DNA from: Bacteroides helcogenes P 36-108
Lineage (GTDB): Bacteria; Bacteroidota; Bacteroidia; Bacteroidales; Bacteroidaceae
Direction of reading: 5' to 3'
Length of the DNA: 64,000 nt
NCBI RefSeq assembly: GCF_000186225.1
Contig: NC_014933.1
Coordinates: forward strand, 372,001-436,000
In this document: piece by piece, positions 35,299 to 44,072 of the stretch
How positions within the stretch are numbered: the first letter of the stretch is position 1
How the letters are laid out: every line of letters starts with the position of its first letter
Program-made: the position numbers and the translations under genes
The notes under the pieces: generated by a model
Seen by the model: only the letters and a program-made list of their open reading frames with translations
What the model was told of the DNA's origin: nothing
The model's database searches: none

Positions 35299-38250
35299 AT
35301 GATGAACACCAACCATTTGGAACTGACAGAAGATGTCCTCGACTTCATCGTCGGAGAGTCGCAGATAGACGTATGGATACTGACCGTAAGCGACAACCAA
35401 TTCTACATCTACAAGAAGGGTGGATTGGAACACGCCAACATGGACTTTGACACAGCCGTAACCCTGATGCATCCCGACGACGCATCCCGTTACGTGCAGA
35501 TATACAACGACATACTGGCGGGAACCGTCAGCAAGAGTCAAGGCAACTTCCGGACGAAGGATGCCGACGGCAACTACCGCCACTACAACATCCGCTTCAT
35601 GCGCCACACCGACGCGCAGGGCAACATGGACTACATGCTCTGCACCCGGCGCGACATCACCGTCAAGGTGGAGCAGCACCAGAAGCAGACGGAACTGATA
35701 AACCAGTTTACCGGCATATTCAACCAACTGCCCTACGCCTTCCTCACCTTCGACAACGAGGGAAAGGTGCTCAACGCCAACGAACTTGCCATCTTGATGA
35801 GCCGGGAGAAGTTCCACTGCGACATCCACAAGGTGAACATCATCCAATACTACGTATATAATGACGAGCACCGGGAGGCCTTCTGCCAGCACCGCCCCTT
35901 CACCTATACCCTCAGCACCCAACTGGACGGCGAAGCGGGAATGCCCTTCTGTCAGGAGAACATCGAGCACTTCTTCGTGGGCGACATCAACTACATCCCC
36001 ATACAAGACCGCAAAGGCCGCTTCATCGTGAACCTGCTCTTAGTGAGAGACATCACCCAAGATACCCTGCGCGAGCGAGAGAACGTGCGCTTCCAAAAGA
36101 AACTGTACATTCTGGACGAACACTTCCACCTGACACGCATCTTGCTGAACCCGCACAAACGCGTCATACAACAGATGCAGCACACGGACAACGGCGACAC
36201 CACCGCCATAGAGTGGACCGTGGAGGACATACTTCAACGGACGCATCCGCACGACCGGGATGCTTTGGCCGAGACCTTCCGCAAGGCATGCAACTTAGCA
36301 GACGAGACTCTGGAAGTACGCTTCCGCATCCTCCACCCTAACACCCCGGACTATCGGCATGAAGTGATGACACTCGTCCCCGACCACGGTCCCGAAAACG
36401 AAGTGATAGCCTACAGCGGCAAGATGCGCGACATGACCGACGAGGTGCAAGGACGGCAGAAGTTGGAAGACCGCATGAAGCAGATACAAGCCCTGAACGA
36501 GAAATACAAAATCTCACTCTGGGAGTATGATATGGAAAAGGATGAGTTGGTGTCCGACAATGAAGGCTCCAGTAACCCCCTATACCGGTCTCTCAACATG
36601 GAAGAGTACATCAAGACCCTCCATCCCGACGACCAGTCCACCGCCCGACACTTCATCGAGGAAATGCGGAACCACACCTTCAAGATGGAGCCTTACGTGT
36701 TCCGCCACTACATGGGGCCGGACACTCCTTACATCTACCTGCACTATGTGCCATCCTGCGTGCGCGATGAGAGCGGCGAGATAAAACGCTACATCTTCAT
36801 CTGTCGCGACATCACGCAAGAGCGCGAACAACTGCACGAAATCACCCGATATGCCACTCATACGCACCAGATAAACAAAAGTTGCGGCATCACCCTGTGG
36901 AAGTACAATCCCTATACACGCATCTTCCACAACATAGACCCTTATCTGGACGAATATTCGCCCGACATGAGTGCCGATGACCTGCTGCGCTTCACGCATC
37001 CGAACGACAAGGACACCGTGAGCCAATACCTCGGCCGCAGCGCCGGCCTCTGCACGGACATGCAGCAGTTCCATTGCCACTGTGCTTGGGAAAACAGCAT
37101 GGACTACCGCTACTACAACTTCATTCAGATGCCTTTCTTCGACGAAAACGGCACGCTGACGGAATATGGCATCACCCGCATCGACGAAACCGAAAAGGAG
37201 CAGACCGACCGCATGCTGCGCTTCTCGCAGGAAGTGGGCAAAGTAGGCTCGTGGAGCATCGACCTCCGCACAGGCAAGCACATGCACACCGAAGAGATAC
37301 ACACGCTGTTAGAACTGGATGTGGATGACCCCGACTTCGACATCCGCAGTTGCATCTACGAAGAAGACCGACCCGAATTCAACCGACTGGCTGCCGAGAG
37401 TAAGGAACAGGGAGCAGACTTCTCATACATCCTGCGCTTCAAGACACCGGGAGGCAAAATAAAGTGGATGGAAAGCCGGTGCATCGCCATAAAAGATACC
37501 GAAGACAAGGTGGCAGGCTACTATGGCACTTTGACCGATGTGACCGACATGCATCGGGCACGCTTGAAGGCCGAAGAAAGCGACCAACTGAAAAGCGCCT
37601 TCCTGGCAAACATGAGCCACGAGATACGCACGCCACTCAACTCCATCGTGGGCTTCAGCGACATCCTCGTGACAGAAGACCTGAGTCCGGAAGATAAGCG
37701 GGAATTCGGGAAGATAATCAGGTCGAACAACGAACAGCTACTGACACTCATCAACGACATTCTGGACCTGAGCAAACTGGAGTCGGGCTGTGTGGAATTC
37801 ACGGAAACCGACTTCGGTGTAGAAGAATTGCTGGGAGAGATATTCTCATCCTATCAGCCCCGGTTCAGGGAACTGCCCACCAAACTGGTGTATGTGCCCA
37901 AAGGTAAGTCCATCCGCCTGCATCAAGACCGCCAACGGCTGATAGAGGTACTGACGAACTTTGTGAACAACGCCATAAAATACACCTCCGAGGGGAGCAT
38001 CACACTGGATTATGAAAAAGTGGATCAAGGGGTGAAATTCACCGTAACCGATACCGGAGTGGGCATGCCACCCGAAGCATTGGACAAAATCTTCAACCGC
38101 TTCGAGAAGCTTGGCTCCATGGTGAAAGGCACGGGACTGGGGCTGAGCATCTGCAAGATGCTGGCCGACCGCATGCATGGAAAAATCGGAGTGGATTCCA
38201 CCTTGGGCAAGGGCAGCACCTTCTGGTTCTGGCTGGAAATAGCGGGATAG
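35299..38250 (+). CDS. Soluble multi-PAS sensor histidine kinase
   Basis: A 983-residue kinase with no signal peptide or membrane span. About six PAS-like modules fill residues 20-745, several closing with an RDIT motif (LCTRRDIT, LLVRDIT, FICRDIT). The HisKA domain has FLANMSHEIRTPLNSIVGFS (His774), and the ATPase domain has NFVNNAIKYT, DTGVGMPP and GTGLGLSI. No receiver domain is attached and no response regulator gene is adjacent. It starts one base after the proC stop, so it is translated from that transcript, though the pairing with proC has no obvious meaning. Confidence 0.9.
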   Translation: MMNTNHLELTEDVLDFIVGESQIDVWILTVSDNQFYIYKKGGLEHANMDFDTAVTLMHPDDASRYVQIYNDILAGTVSKSQGNFRTKDADGNYRHYNIRFMRHTDAQGNMDYMLCTRRDITVKVEQHQKQTELINQFTGIFNQLPYAFLTFDNEGKVLNANELAILMSREKFHCDIHKVNIIQYYVYNDEHREAFCQHRPFTYTLSTQLDGEAGMPFCQENIEHFFVGDINYIPIQDRKGRFIVNLLLVRDITQDTLRERENVRFQKKLYILDEHFHLTRILLNPHKRVIQQMQHTDNGDTTAIEWTVEDILQRTHPHDRDALAETFRKACNLADETLEVRFRILHPNTPDYRHEVMTLVPDHGPENEVIAYSGKMRDMTDEVQGRQKLEDRMKQIQALNEKYKISLWEYDMEKDELVSDNEGSSNPLYRSLNMEEYIKTLHPDDQSTARHFIEEMRNHTFKMEPYVFRHYMGPDTPYIYLHYVPSCVRDESGEIKRYIFICRDITQEREQLHEITRYATHTHQINKSCGITLWKYNPYTRIFHNIDPYLDEYSPDMSADDLLRFTHPNDKDTVSQYLGRSAGLCTDMQQFHCHCAWENSMDYRYYNFIQMPFFDENGTLTEYGITRIDETEKEQTDRMLRFSQEVGKVGSWSIDLRTGKHMHTEEIHTLLELDVDDPDFDIRSCIYEEDRPEFNRLAAESKEQGADFSYILRFKTPGGKIKWMESRCIAIKDTEDKVAGYYGTLTDVTDMHRARLKAEESDQLKSAFLANMSHEIRTPLNSIVGFSDILVTEDLSPEDKREFGKIIRSNNEQLLTLINDILDLSKLESGCVEFTETDFGVEELLGEIFSSYQPRFRELPTKLVYVPKGKSIRLHQDRQRLIEVLTNFVNNAIKYTSEGSITLDYEKVDQGVKFTVTDTGVGMPPEALDKIFNRFEKLGSMVKGTGLGLSICKMLADRMHGKIGVDSTLGKGSTFWFWLEIAG

Positions 38251-38310
38251 AGGAAAAAGTGCTTAAAGACATTAAAAAACATTCATCAAACTAATAACTT
38301 ACAAAATAGT

Positions 38311-38865
38311 ATGGACGAACAGATTAAACAAATTGCCGAGCGCCTGCGCGGATTGCGTGACGTACTGGAGCTTACTGCCGAAGACATTGCCCGCGACTGC
38401 GACCTCTCTGCTGAAGAATACCGCCTTGCCGAAACCGGAGAATTCGATATCTCTGTCAGCATGCTGCAAAAGATTGCCCGCCACTACGGTGTCGCATTGG
38501 ATGCACTGATGTTTGGCGAAGAGCCCAAAATGAGCTCCTACTTCCTGACACGTGCCGGAAAAGGAACAAGCATCGAGCGCACCAAAGCCTACAAGTATCA
38601 GTCGTTGGCAGCAGGTTTCATCAACCGTAGCGCCGACCCGTTTATCGTTACCGTGGAGCCGAAACCGGACAATGAACCGATGCACTACAACAGCCATGCC
38701 GGACAAGAGTTCAACCTCGTGCTGGAAGGGCGAATGATGCTGTGCATCGATGGCAAAGAGTTAATACTGAATGAGGGAGACAGCCTGTACTTCAACTCCA
38801 AACTGCCCCACGGAATGAAGGCACTGGACGGAAAGACCGTGAAATTCCTGGCAGTCATTATGTAA
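38311..38865 (+). CDS. XRE-cupin transcriptional regulator
   Basis: A 184-residue protein with an N-terminal XRE helix-turn-helix (residues about 8-62, LRDVLELTAEDIARDCDLSA) and a C-terminal cupin (about 105-180, EGRMMLCIDGKELILNEGDS). This layout is found beside acyl-CoA synthetase genes in many anaerobes; here the synthetase starts 13 bp downstream, so it likely regulates it in response to a small acid or its derivative. Confidence 0.88.
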   Translation: MDEQIKQIAERLRGLRDVLELTAEDIARDCDLSAEEYRLAETGEFDISVSMLQKIARHYGVALDALMFGEEPKMSSYFLTRAGKGTSIERTKAYKYQSLAAGFINRSADPFIVTVEPKPDNEPMHYNSHAGQEFNLVLEGRMMLCIDGKELILNEGDSLYFNSKLPHGMKALDGKTVKFLAVIM

Positions 38866-38878
38866 CAAATGAGTAATT

Positions 38879-40537
38879 ATGGTAGAAAGATTTTTAGCAC
38901 AAACGTCCTTCACTTCTCAAGAGGACTTTATCAAAAACTTAAAGATAAACGTACCGGAGAATTTCAACTTCGGCTACGATGTAGTAGATGCCTGGGCAAC
39001 GGAAGAACCTGAGAAAAAAGCTCTGCTCTGGACCAACGATAAAGGCGAGCACCACCAATACACCTTCTCCGCCCTCAAGACCGAAACCGACCGTACCGCC
39101 GCCTACTTCCAAAGTTTGGGGATCGGCAAAGGTGACATGGTAATGCTCGTCCTAAAGCGTCGTGTAGAGTTTTGGTTCAGCATCATCGCCCTGCACAAAC
39201 TCGGTGCGGTGGTTATTCCCGCCACTCACCTGCTGACAAAAAAAGACATCGTATATCGCTGCAATGCCGCCGACATCAAGATGATAGTCTGCGCCGGCGA
39301 AGAAATCATCACCAAGCATATCATGGACGCCCTGCCACAGTCTCCCAGTCTGAAGACAATGGTCAGCATCGGCCCCGACGTGCCGGATGGCTTCGAGAAC
39401 TTCCACCGGGGAGTGGAAAACGCTCCCGCCTTTGTGAAACCCGAACATCCCAACACCAATGAGGACACCATGCTGATGTACTTCACCAGCGGTACTACAG
39501 GTGAGCCCAAGATGGTGGCGCACGACTTCACTTATCCCCTGGGACACATTGTCACCGCCAGCTTCTGGCACAACCTGCACCGTGACAGCCTGCATCTCAC
39601 CATTGCCGACACCGGCTGGGGAAAGGCAGTATGGGGAAAACTCTACGGACAGATGATAGCCGGCGCCAACATCTTCGTCTATGACCACGAGAAATTTACA
39701 CCCGCCGACATATTGGGCAAGATACACGATTACCACATCACCTCGCTCTGTGCACCGCCTACCATCTACCGTTTCCTCATCAAAGAAGACATCAGCAAGT
39801 ATGACCTGTCTTCATTGGAATATTGCACCACCGCCGGCGAAGCACTCAACTTTTCCGTCTATGAGACCTTCAAGAAGATAACCGGCCTGCGCCTGATGGA
39901 AGGCTTCGGGCAGACAGAAACTACTCTTACCCTCGGCACTTTCCCATGGATGGAACCGAAGCCGGGAAGCATGGGAGTGCCCAATCCACAATACAACATC
40001 GATCTGCTGACACCCGACGGACGTTCTGCTGAAGACGGAGAGCAAGGGCAAATCGTCATCCGCACGGACAAAGGCAAACCGCTGGGTCTCTTCAAAGAAT
40101 ACTACCGTGCCTCTGAACTGACCGAAGATGCCTGGCATGACGGCATCTATTATACGGGCGATGTGGCATGGCGCGACGAAGACGGTTACTACTGGTTCGT
40201 AGGCCGTGCCGATGATGTTATTAAGAGCAGTGGCTACCGCATCGGTCCGTTCGAAGTAGAGAGCGCCCTGATGACACACCCTGCCGTGGTGGAATGCGCC
40301 ATTACCGGAGTACCTGACGAAATTCGCGGGCAAGTGGTAAAAGCCACCATAGTATTGGCAAAGAATTACAAAACACAAGCAGGCGAAGATCTCATCAAGG
40401 AGTTGCAGAACCATGTAAAAAAGGTGACGGCTCCCTACAAGTATCCGCGTGTCATCGAGTTTGTGAATGAACTGCCGAAAACGATCAGCGGTAAAATCCG
40501 CCGCGTAGAAATCCGTAAGAACGACGAAAAACAGTAG
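38879..40537 (+). CDS. AMP-forming acyl-CoA synthetase
   Basis: A 552-residue acid-CoA ligase of the acetyl/medium-chain type. Motifs: YFTSGTTGEPKMVAHD (phosphate loop), EGFGQTETTLTLG, YYTGDVAWRDEDGYYWFVGR, DDVIKSSGYRIGP and PKTISGKIRR with the adenylation Lys near residue 540. It activates a carboxylic acid to its acyl-CoA; which acid is not readable. It is paired with the cupin regulator upstream and ends at a 13-bp-arm hairpin. Confidence 0.88.
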   Translation: MVERFLAQTSFTSQEDFIKNLKINVPENFNFGYDVVDAWATEEPEKKALLWTNDKGEHHQYTFSALKTETDRTAAYFQSLGIGKGDMVMLVLKRRVEFWFSIIALHKLGAVVIPATHLLTKKDIVYRCNAADIKMIVCAGEEIITKHIMDALPQSPSLKTMVSIGPDVPDGFENFHRGVENAPAFVKPEHPNTNEDTMLMYFTSGTTGEPKMVAHDFTYPLGHIVTASFWHNLHRDSLHLTIADTGWGKAVWGKLYGQMIAGANIFVYDHEKFTPADILGKIHDYHITSLCAPPTIYRFLIKEDISKYDLSSLEYCTTAGEALNFSVYETFKKITGLRLMEGFGQTETTLTLGTFPWMEPKPGSMGVPNPQYNIDLLTPDGRSAEDGEQGQIVIRTDKGKPLGLFKEYYRASELTEDAWHDGIYYTGDVAWRDEDGYYWFVGRADDVIKSSGYRIGPFEVESALMTHPAVVECAITGVPDEIRGQVVKATIVLAKNYKTQAGEDLIKELQNHVKKVTAPYKYPRVIEFVNELPKTISGKIRRVEIRKNDEKQ

Positions 40538-40548
40538 AGTATCCAACA

Positions 40549-40583
40549 TCTGATAAGCATGACCAATCAGCATGCTTATCAGA
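40549..40583 (+). terminator. Hairpin after the acyl-CoA synthetase
   Basis: TCTGATAAGCATG (40549-40561) and CATGCTTATCAGA (40571-40583) pair perfectly over 13 bp with a 9-base loop. An AT-rich tail follows but no T tract. Confidence 0.55.
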
Positions 40584-40606
40584 TACTTAAAAAATCGGCA
40601 TGACAG

Positions 40607-41848
40607 ATGGAAAATAAGATACAGACTTGGAAGATGGCAACCCTTTTTGTAATGATACTCTTCCTGCCTGATATTACATACGCACAGAAACTGAGATCCG
40701 ATAGTTATCCGGAAAGAGCAACCGATACGGCTTCATTTGTACGACATTTCATCCATCGGTTGGAAATAGAAGGCCGTGCTGGTTATATTTTTCCGACCAA
40801 TCCTTTTCTGAAAGGACAGAATCTTCAAATGAAGGAGCTGAAAAACGTCTATACCGGTCATTTGAAATATTCGTTTAAACTCCGGCCACATACTGCTGCC
40901 AGCCATACATACATAGACGCCTACCAAGGTATAGGATTGGGATATTTCAATTTCGGCAATCGGCAAGAGCTGGGAAGCCCTGTCGCACTCTATTTATTTC
41001 AAGGAGGAAATATTGCCAAGTTCTCTCCCCGATTATCACTCAACTATGAATGGAATTTCGGTATTTCGGCAGGATGGAAGCCTTATGATGAATACACTAA
41101 TCCGGAAAACAAAGTCGTTGGTTCGAATGTCAATGCTTATCTCAATGCCAATATCTATCTGAATTGGGTGCTTTCACCCAAATTCGATTTAATGATAGGA
41201 GCTACAGGAAGCCACTTTTCCAATGGAAACACCCAATATCCCAATTCGGGCCTGAACACAGTAGATTGCAAAATAGGGCTGGCGTATAACTTCAACCGCA
41301 TAAAAGAGGAATTGGGAAAAAACCGGAAATATCTTACAGCACCACACTTTCCTCGTCATATCAGCTACGATCTGACCCTATTCGGTTCATGGCGCAAGAA
41401 AGCTGTAAATGTCCCCGGCGGGCAAGTCCCTGCACCCGGCACTTATCCCGTATTCGGTTTTAATTTAGCGCCGATGTATAACCTCGGGTATAAATTCCGG
41501 GCAGGCGTAGCATTGGATGGAGTGTATGACAGCAGCGCCAATATCAATGCAGAATCCAATACCGACCAGTTTCACACTCCACCAGCCGGCAGACAACTGG
41601 CTCTTGGTCTATCTGCACGCGGAGAATTTGTAATGCCTTACTTTACCATAGGCATAGGGTTCGGCGCCAATGTATTGCATGGCGGCGGTGACATGAAATC
41701 TTTCTATCAGATATTGGCTTTGAAAATAGACGTATCACGCAACTCATTCCTACATATTGGATACAACCTCAGAGATCTCCACGAACCTAACTATCTGATG
41801 TTAGGCATCGGCTACCGCTTTAACAATAGACGTCCAATTTTTCATTAA
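40607..41848 (+). CDS. PagL-like acyloxyacyl hydrolase (lipid A deacylase)
   Basis: A 413-residue outer-membrane beta-barrel protein. After a signal peptide (about residues 10-27, ending TYAQ) the sequence alternates as in barrels and ends YLMLGIGYRF. The segment GATGSHFSNGNTQYPNSGLN (about residues 203-222) matches the PagL-type catalytic His-x-Ser motif, with the usual acidic partner not certain. Bacteroides enzymes of this kind are proposed to trim acyl chains of lipid A. It is 70 bp downstream of the acyl-CoA synthetase, past a hairpin, and has its own terminator. Confidence 0.72.
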   Translation: MENKIQTWKMATLFVMILFLPDITYAQKLRSDSYPERATDTASFVRHFIHRLEIEGRAGYIFPTNPFLKGQNLQMKELKNVYTGHLKYSFKLRPHTAASHTYIDAYQGIGLGYFNFGNRQELGSPVALYLFQGGNIAKFSPRLSLNYEWNFGISAGWKPYDEYTNPENKVVGSNVNAYLNANIYLNWVLSPKFDLMIGATGSHFSNGNTQYPNSGLNTVDCKIGLAYNFNRIKEELGKNRKYLTAPHFPRHISYDLTLFGSWRKKAVNVPGGQVPAPGTYPVFGFNLAPMYNLGYKFRAGVALDGVYDSSANINAESNTDQFHTPPAGRQLALGLSARGEFVMPYFTIGIGFGANVLHGGGDMKSFYQILALKIDVSRNSFLHIGYNLRDLHEPNYLMLGIGYRFNNRRPIFH

Positions 41849-41876
41849 AACAGTTTAAACCGATGAGATACAAAAA

Positions 41877-41909
41877 GAAAGCCTCGTAAACTTTTGTTTA
41901 CGAGGCTTT
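41877..41909 (+). terminator. Terminator after the PagL-like gene
   Basis: AAAGCCTCGTAAAC and GTTTACGAGGCTTT form a long perfect stem around TTTT. It lies at the edge of the integrated element. Confidence 0.8.
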
Positions 41910-41915
41910 GAATAA

Positions 41916-41930
41916 GTACTCGAAGCGGGA
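41916..41930. repeat. Left attachment-site repeat (attL core)
   Basis: GTACTCGAAGCGGGA, an exact copy of the 3' end of tRNA-Leu at 48513-48527. It is the duplicated tRNA tail left by integration. Confidence 0.85.
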
Positions 41931-42025
41931 ATATAAGATATAAAACAACGCAAAACACCATTCAACTAATATAATTGTATTTCAGAGGTTTACGAATTTT
42001 GCTCTATTGCTATAAATTGCAAAAA

Positions 42026-42072
42026 GTCGCATAAAGTCGCATTTTAGTCGCACGAAACTTTTGAAATGCGAC
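42026..42072. repeat. Cluster of GTCGCA arm-site-like repeats, left end
   Basis: GTCGCA at 42026-42031, 42036-42041 and 42047-42052, and inverted TGCGAC at 42067-42072. AAGTCGCATTTTAGTCGCA (42034-42052) recurs exactly near the right end at 48436-48454. The placing just inside both ends fits arm-type integrase binding sites. Confidence 0.6.
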
Positions 42073-42091
42073 CAACAAATCTTATCTTTGT

Positions 42092-42355
42092 AGAGAGATA
42101 TTCACGGTATGCGGTGTTACCCGCAATGTTACTGTTGTGGATAGTGTTACCGGGAAAGAAGTTCAGCGACCTATCAATGAGGTAGCCTCATCCCACATGG
42201 CAAGACGGTGCTTTGTCGGCAACCTATATCAGAAAGTGAAAGACCCTAATTTGATTGCATCAATGTCGGGCCACGCAGAAGGGAGCAAGGCTTTTGCCCG
42301 ATACAGAGCCATTGACGATAAAGTAAAGCAAGAAGTTGTATCACTCATAGACTAA
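42092..42355 (+). pseudogene. Truncated tyrosine-recombinase integrase (C-terminus only)
   Basis: About 87 codons remain. The frame shows REIFTVCGVTRN, then EVASSHMARRCFVGNLY with the HxxR box, SGHAEGSKAFARYR with the second catalytic His and the nucleophile Tyr. These match the end of Bacteroidetes tyrosine recombinases. The N-terminal DNA-binding domain, core and first catalytic Arg are gone. The frame fuses almost directly to a TATCTTTG -7 element (42083-42090), so an internal deletion of roughly 1 kb is likely. Only a GTG (42137) can serve as start. Confidence 0.85.
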
Positions 42356-42431
42356 AATAACCAAGATGCCAAAATTGCATCTTGAATAAAAACTTGAAAT
42401 TCCAATTCGGAACTTCAAACAACCGCATATT

Positions 42432-43007
42432 ATGGAAATAGCAGTAATCCAAAACAAGATTTACGAGATAAGAGGTCAGAAAGTAATGTTGGATAAAGAT
42501 TTGGCAGAGCTTTACCAAGTAGAAGTAAGAGTGTTAAACCAATCAGTAAAGAGAAATATAAAAAGGTTTCCGTCCGACTTCATGTTTCAGCTATCAGAAG
42601 ATGAATGGGGAAACTTGAAATCACAATTTGTGACTTCAAGCTGGGGCGGTACTCGTAAACTTCCCTTTGCCTTTACTGAACAAGGATTGGCAATGCTATC
42701 GGGCGTTCTAAACAGCGACATAGCAATAAGCGTGAACATATCAATAATGAGAGCCTTTGTAGCCATTCGCAAGGCACTTCCACAAGTCAACACAAACAAG
42801 GAGTTGGAGGAACTTAAACAGCGTGTCAAAGAATTGGAAGATAGCAGCGAAGATACCTTAGCGGCTATCAACGACCTATCAGAAGACACTCGTAAAGAAC
42901 TTGATGATATTTACATGGCTCTCACTGAACTTTCTGAAAAGAAGAAGCTGCCTAACCGTAATGCAATCGGGTATGTGGCGATACAAGAAAGAAGAAAAGA
43001 AGAATAA
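42432..43007 (+). CDS. ORF6N-domain protein
   Basis: A 191-residue phage-type protein. The ORF6N domain (about residues 8-95) contains [40 protein letters not shown] and [21 protein letters not shown] coiled C-terminal part (about 115-165) follows. ORF6N proteins are common in phages and mobile islands and are thought to act in DNA binding or gene control. It is separated by a terminator from the next gene. Confidence 0.88.
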   Translation: MEIAVIQNKIYEIRGQKVMLDKDLAELYQVEVRVLNQSVKRNIKRFPSDFMFQLSEDEWGNLKSQFVTSSWGGTRKLPFAFTEQGLAMLSGVLNSDIAISVNISIMRAFVAIRKALPQVNTNKELEELKQRVKELEDSSEDTLAAINDLSEDTRKELDDIYMALTELSEKKKLPNRNAIGYVAIQERRKEE

Positions 43008-43029
43008 TATACATATCAGAAATAAGATT

Positions 43030-43057
43030 AGACCGTCTTTTTAGGCGGTCTTTTTTT
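43030..43057 (+). terminator. Terminator after ORF6N gene
   Basis: An 8-bp stem (AGACCGTC with GGCGGTCT, one G-T pair) followed by a run of T's. Confidence 0.75.
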
Positions 43058-43171
43058 GTGCCAAAATTCAAAGGCATTAGGTTAATAGCGTAAAATTAAG
43101 CTGTTCATACAAAGTGGGGGATCTGTTCATAGTGAGTTGTATTTTTTTTCATTTTTTCTTTTTTTTCAGAA

Positions 43172-43179
43172 TACATTTG
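43172..43179 (+). promoter_or_regulatory. -7 element of the replication module
   Basis: TACATTTG fits TAnnTTTG, 32 bp before the HTH gene start and preceded by a T-rich stretch. Confidence 0.5.
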
Positions 43180-43211
43180 CAATAACAAATAAAAACACAA
43201 AGTAAAGAGAT

Positions 43212-43484
43212 ATGAAAATAAGCGAATTAGTAAGTTGTGGCGCAAATGTGCAATTAGTGGTAAATGCACTTGAATTGAAAGAATTTTTTGAGGAATTGAA
43301 AATTATTTCCGAGCCAAAGGAAGAGAAAAAAGAGAAGTATCTTCGAGTAGAAGAAGTAATAGAAATGCTCCACGTTGACCGCTCAACTTTGTGGCGATGG
43401 AATCGCGAGGAATATCTGAAAACATTAAAGATAGGTGGAAAAGTGAGATACCGATTATCTGAGGTTGAACAATTGATGAAATGA
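43212..43484 (+). CDS. Helix-turn-helix protein (excisionase-like)
   Basis: A 90-residue protein. The N-terminal half is helical and acidic; the C-terminal half is an HTH_17/MerR-like fold (YLRVEEVIEMLHVDRSTLWR then KIGGKVRYRLSEVEQLM) typical of excisionases and Bacteroidetes mobile-element regulators. It heads the replication module, and the next reading frame continues in the same phase after its TGA stop. Confidence 0.82.
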   Translation: MKISELVSCGANVQLVVNALELKEFFEELKIISEPKEEKKEKYLRVEEVIEMLHVDRSTLWRWNREEYLKTLKIGGKVRYRLSEVEQLMK

Positions 43485-43485
43485 G

Positions 43486-44072
43486 ATGAGAGACACATTT
43501 ATTTTTATCGGTCATTCAAAGAAAGCATGAGCGAACTGTCTGATGCCGATAAGCTGATAATGTATGAGGCAATTTCCGATTATAGTCTTGATATGGTAGA
43601 GCCTAATTTAACTGGATTTCCTAAGGCTTTGTTTTCAATTATCCGACCTATTATTGATGCAAATTGGCGAAGGTATAACAACGGCTGCAAAGGTGGTGCT
43701 CCTACCGGAAATTCTAACAATTCCAGTGGGAGAAAAGGAAAAAGGACTAACCAAGAACCAACCGAAAAACAACCTAATGTAAATGATAAATCATCTATTG
43801 GAAAATCATTCCGATTTTCCAAACCAACATTCAAAGATGTAGAAGAATATATTTATGAACAGAAATATTCAATCGATGCACAATCATTCATAGACTACTA
43901 CGATGCCAACGGATGGCGAGTAGGGAAAAACCCAATGAAAGATTGGCGAGCGGCGGTAAGAACATGGCAGCGAAATCAGAAACGGCAGAAGATGAATAAG
44001 GGGGATATCGGGGTAATCCTACACAACGACAACATAGACAAATTCAAAGACGAACATAAAAACTTATGGTAA
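43486..44072 (+). CDS. Phage-type replication organiser (DUF6291-like), N-terminal frameshift
   Basis: From ATG 43527 it codes for 181 residues. The N-terminus fits DUF6291 (ELSDADKLIMYEAISDYSLD, FPKALFSIIRPIIDANWRRY) and the C-terminus the phage replisome-organiser tail (FIDYYDANGWRVGKNPMKDW, RAAVRTWQRNQ). The family normally begins with about ten residues ending FYRSF; here the ATG at 43486 gives MRDTFIF and the main frame gives YRSFKES, joined only if one T is added to the T5 run at 43502-43506. So the start is either 43527 or a shifted 43486. It precedes the helicase loader, overlapping it by 7 bp. Confidence 0.75.
43783..43820. repeat. Inverted repeats inside the replication-organiser gene
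   Basis: ATGAT-AA-ATCAT (43783-43794) and GGAAAATC-ATTCC-GATTTTCC (43800-43820), both perfect, in the linker between the two domains. Phage origins are often placed here, so they may be part of an origin. Confidence 0.4.

Noticed and set aside
35281..36006. 241-codon minus-strand frame over the PAS kinase start
   Set aside because: Valine-rich shadow of a PAS-coding region and no promoter.
38311..40537. Cupin regulator plus ligase as a toxin-antitoxin-like module
   Set aside because: The pair is a known regulator/acyl-CoA synthetase arrangement; there is no toxin-like feature.
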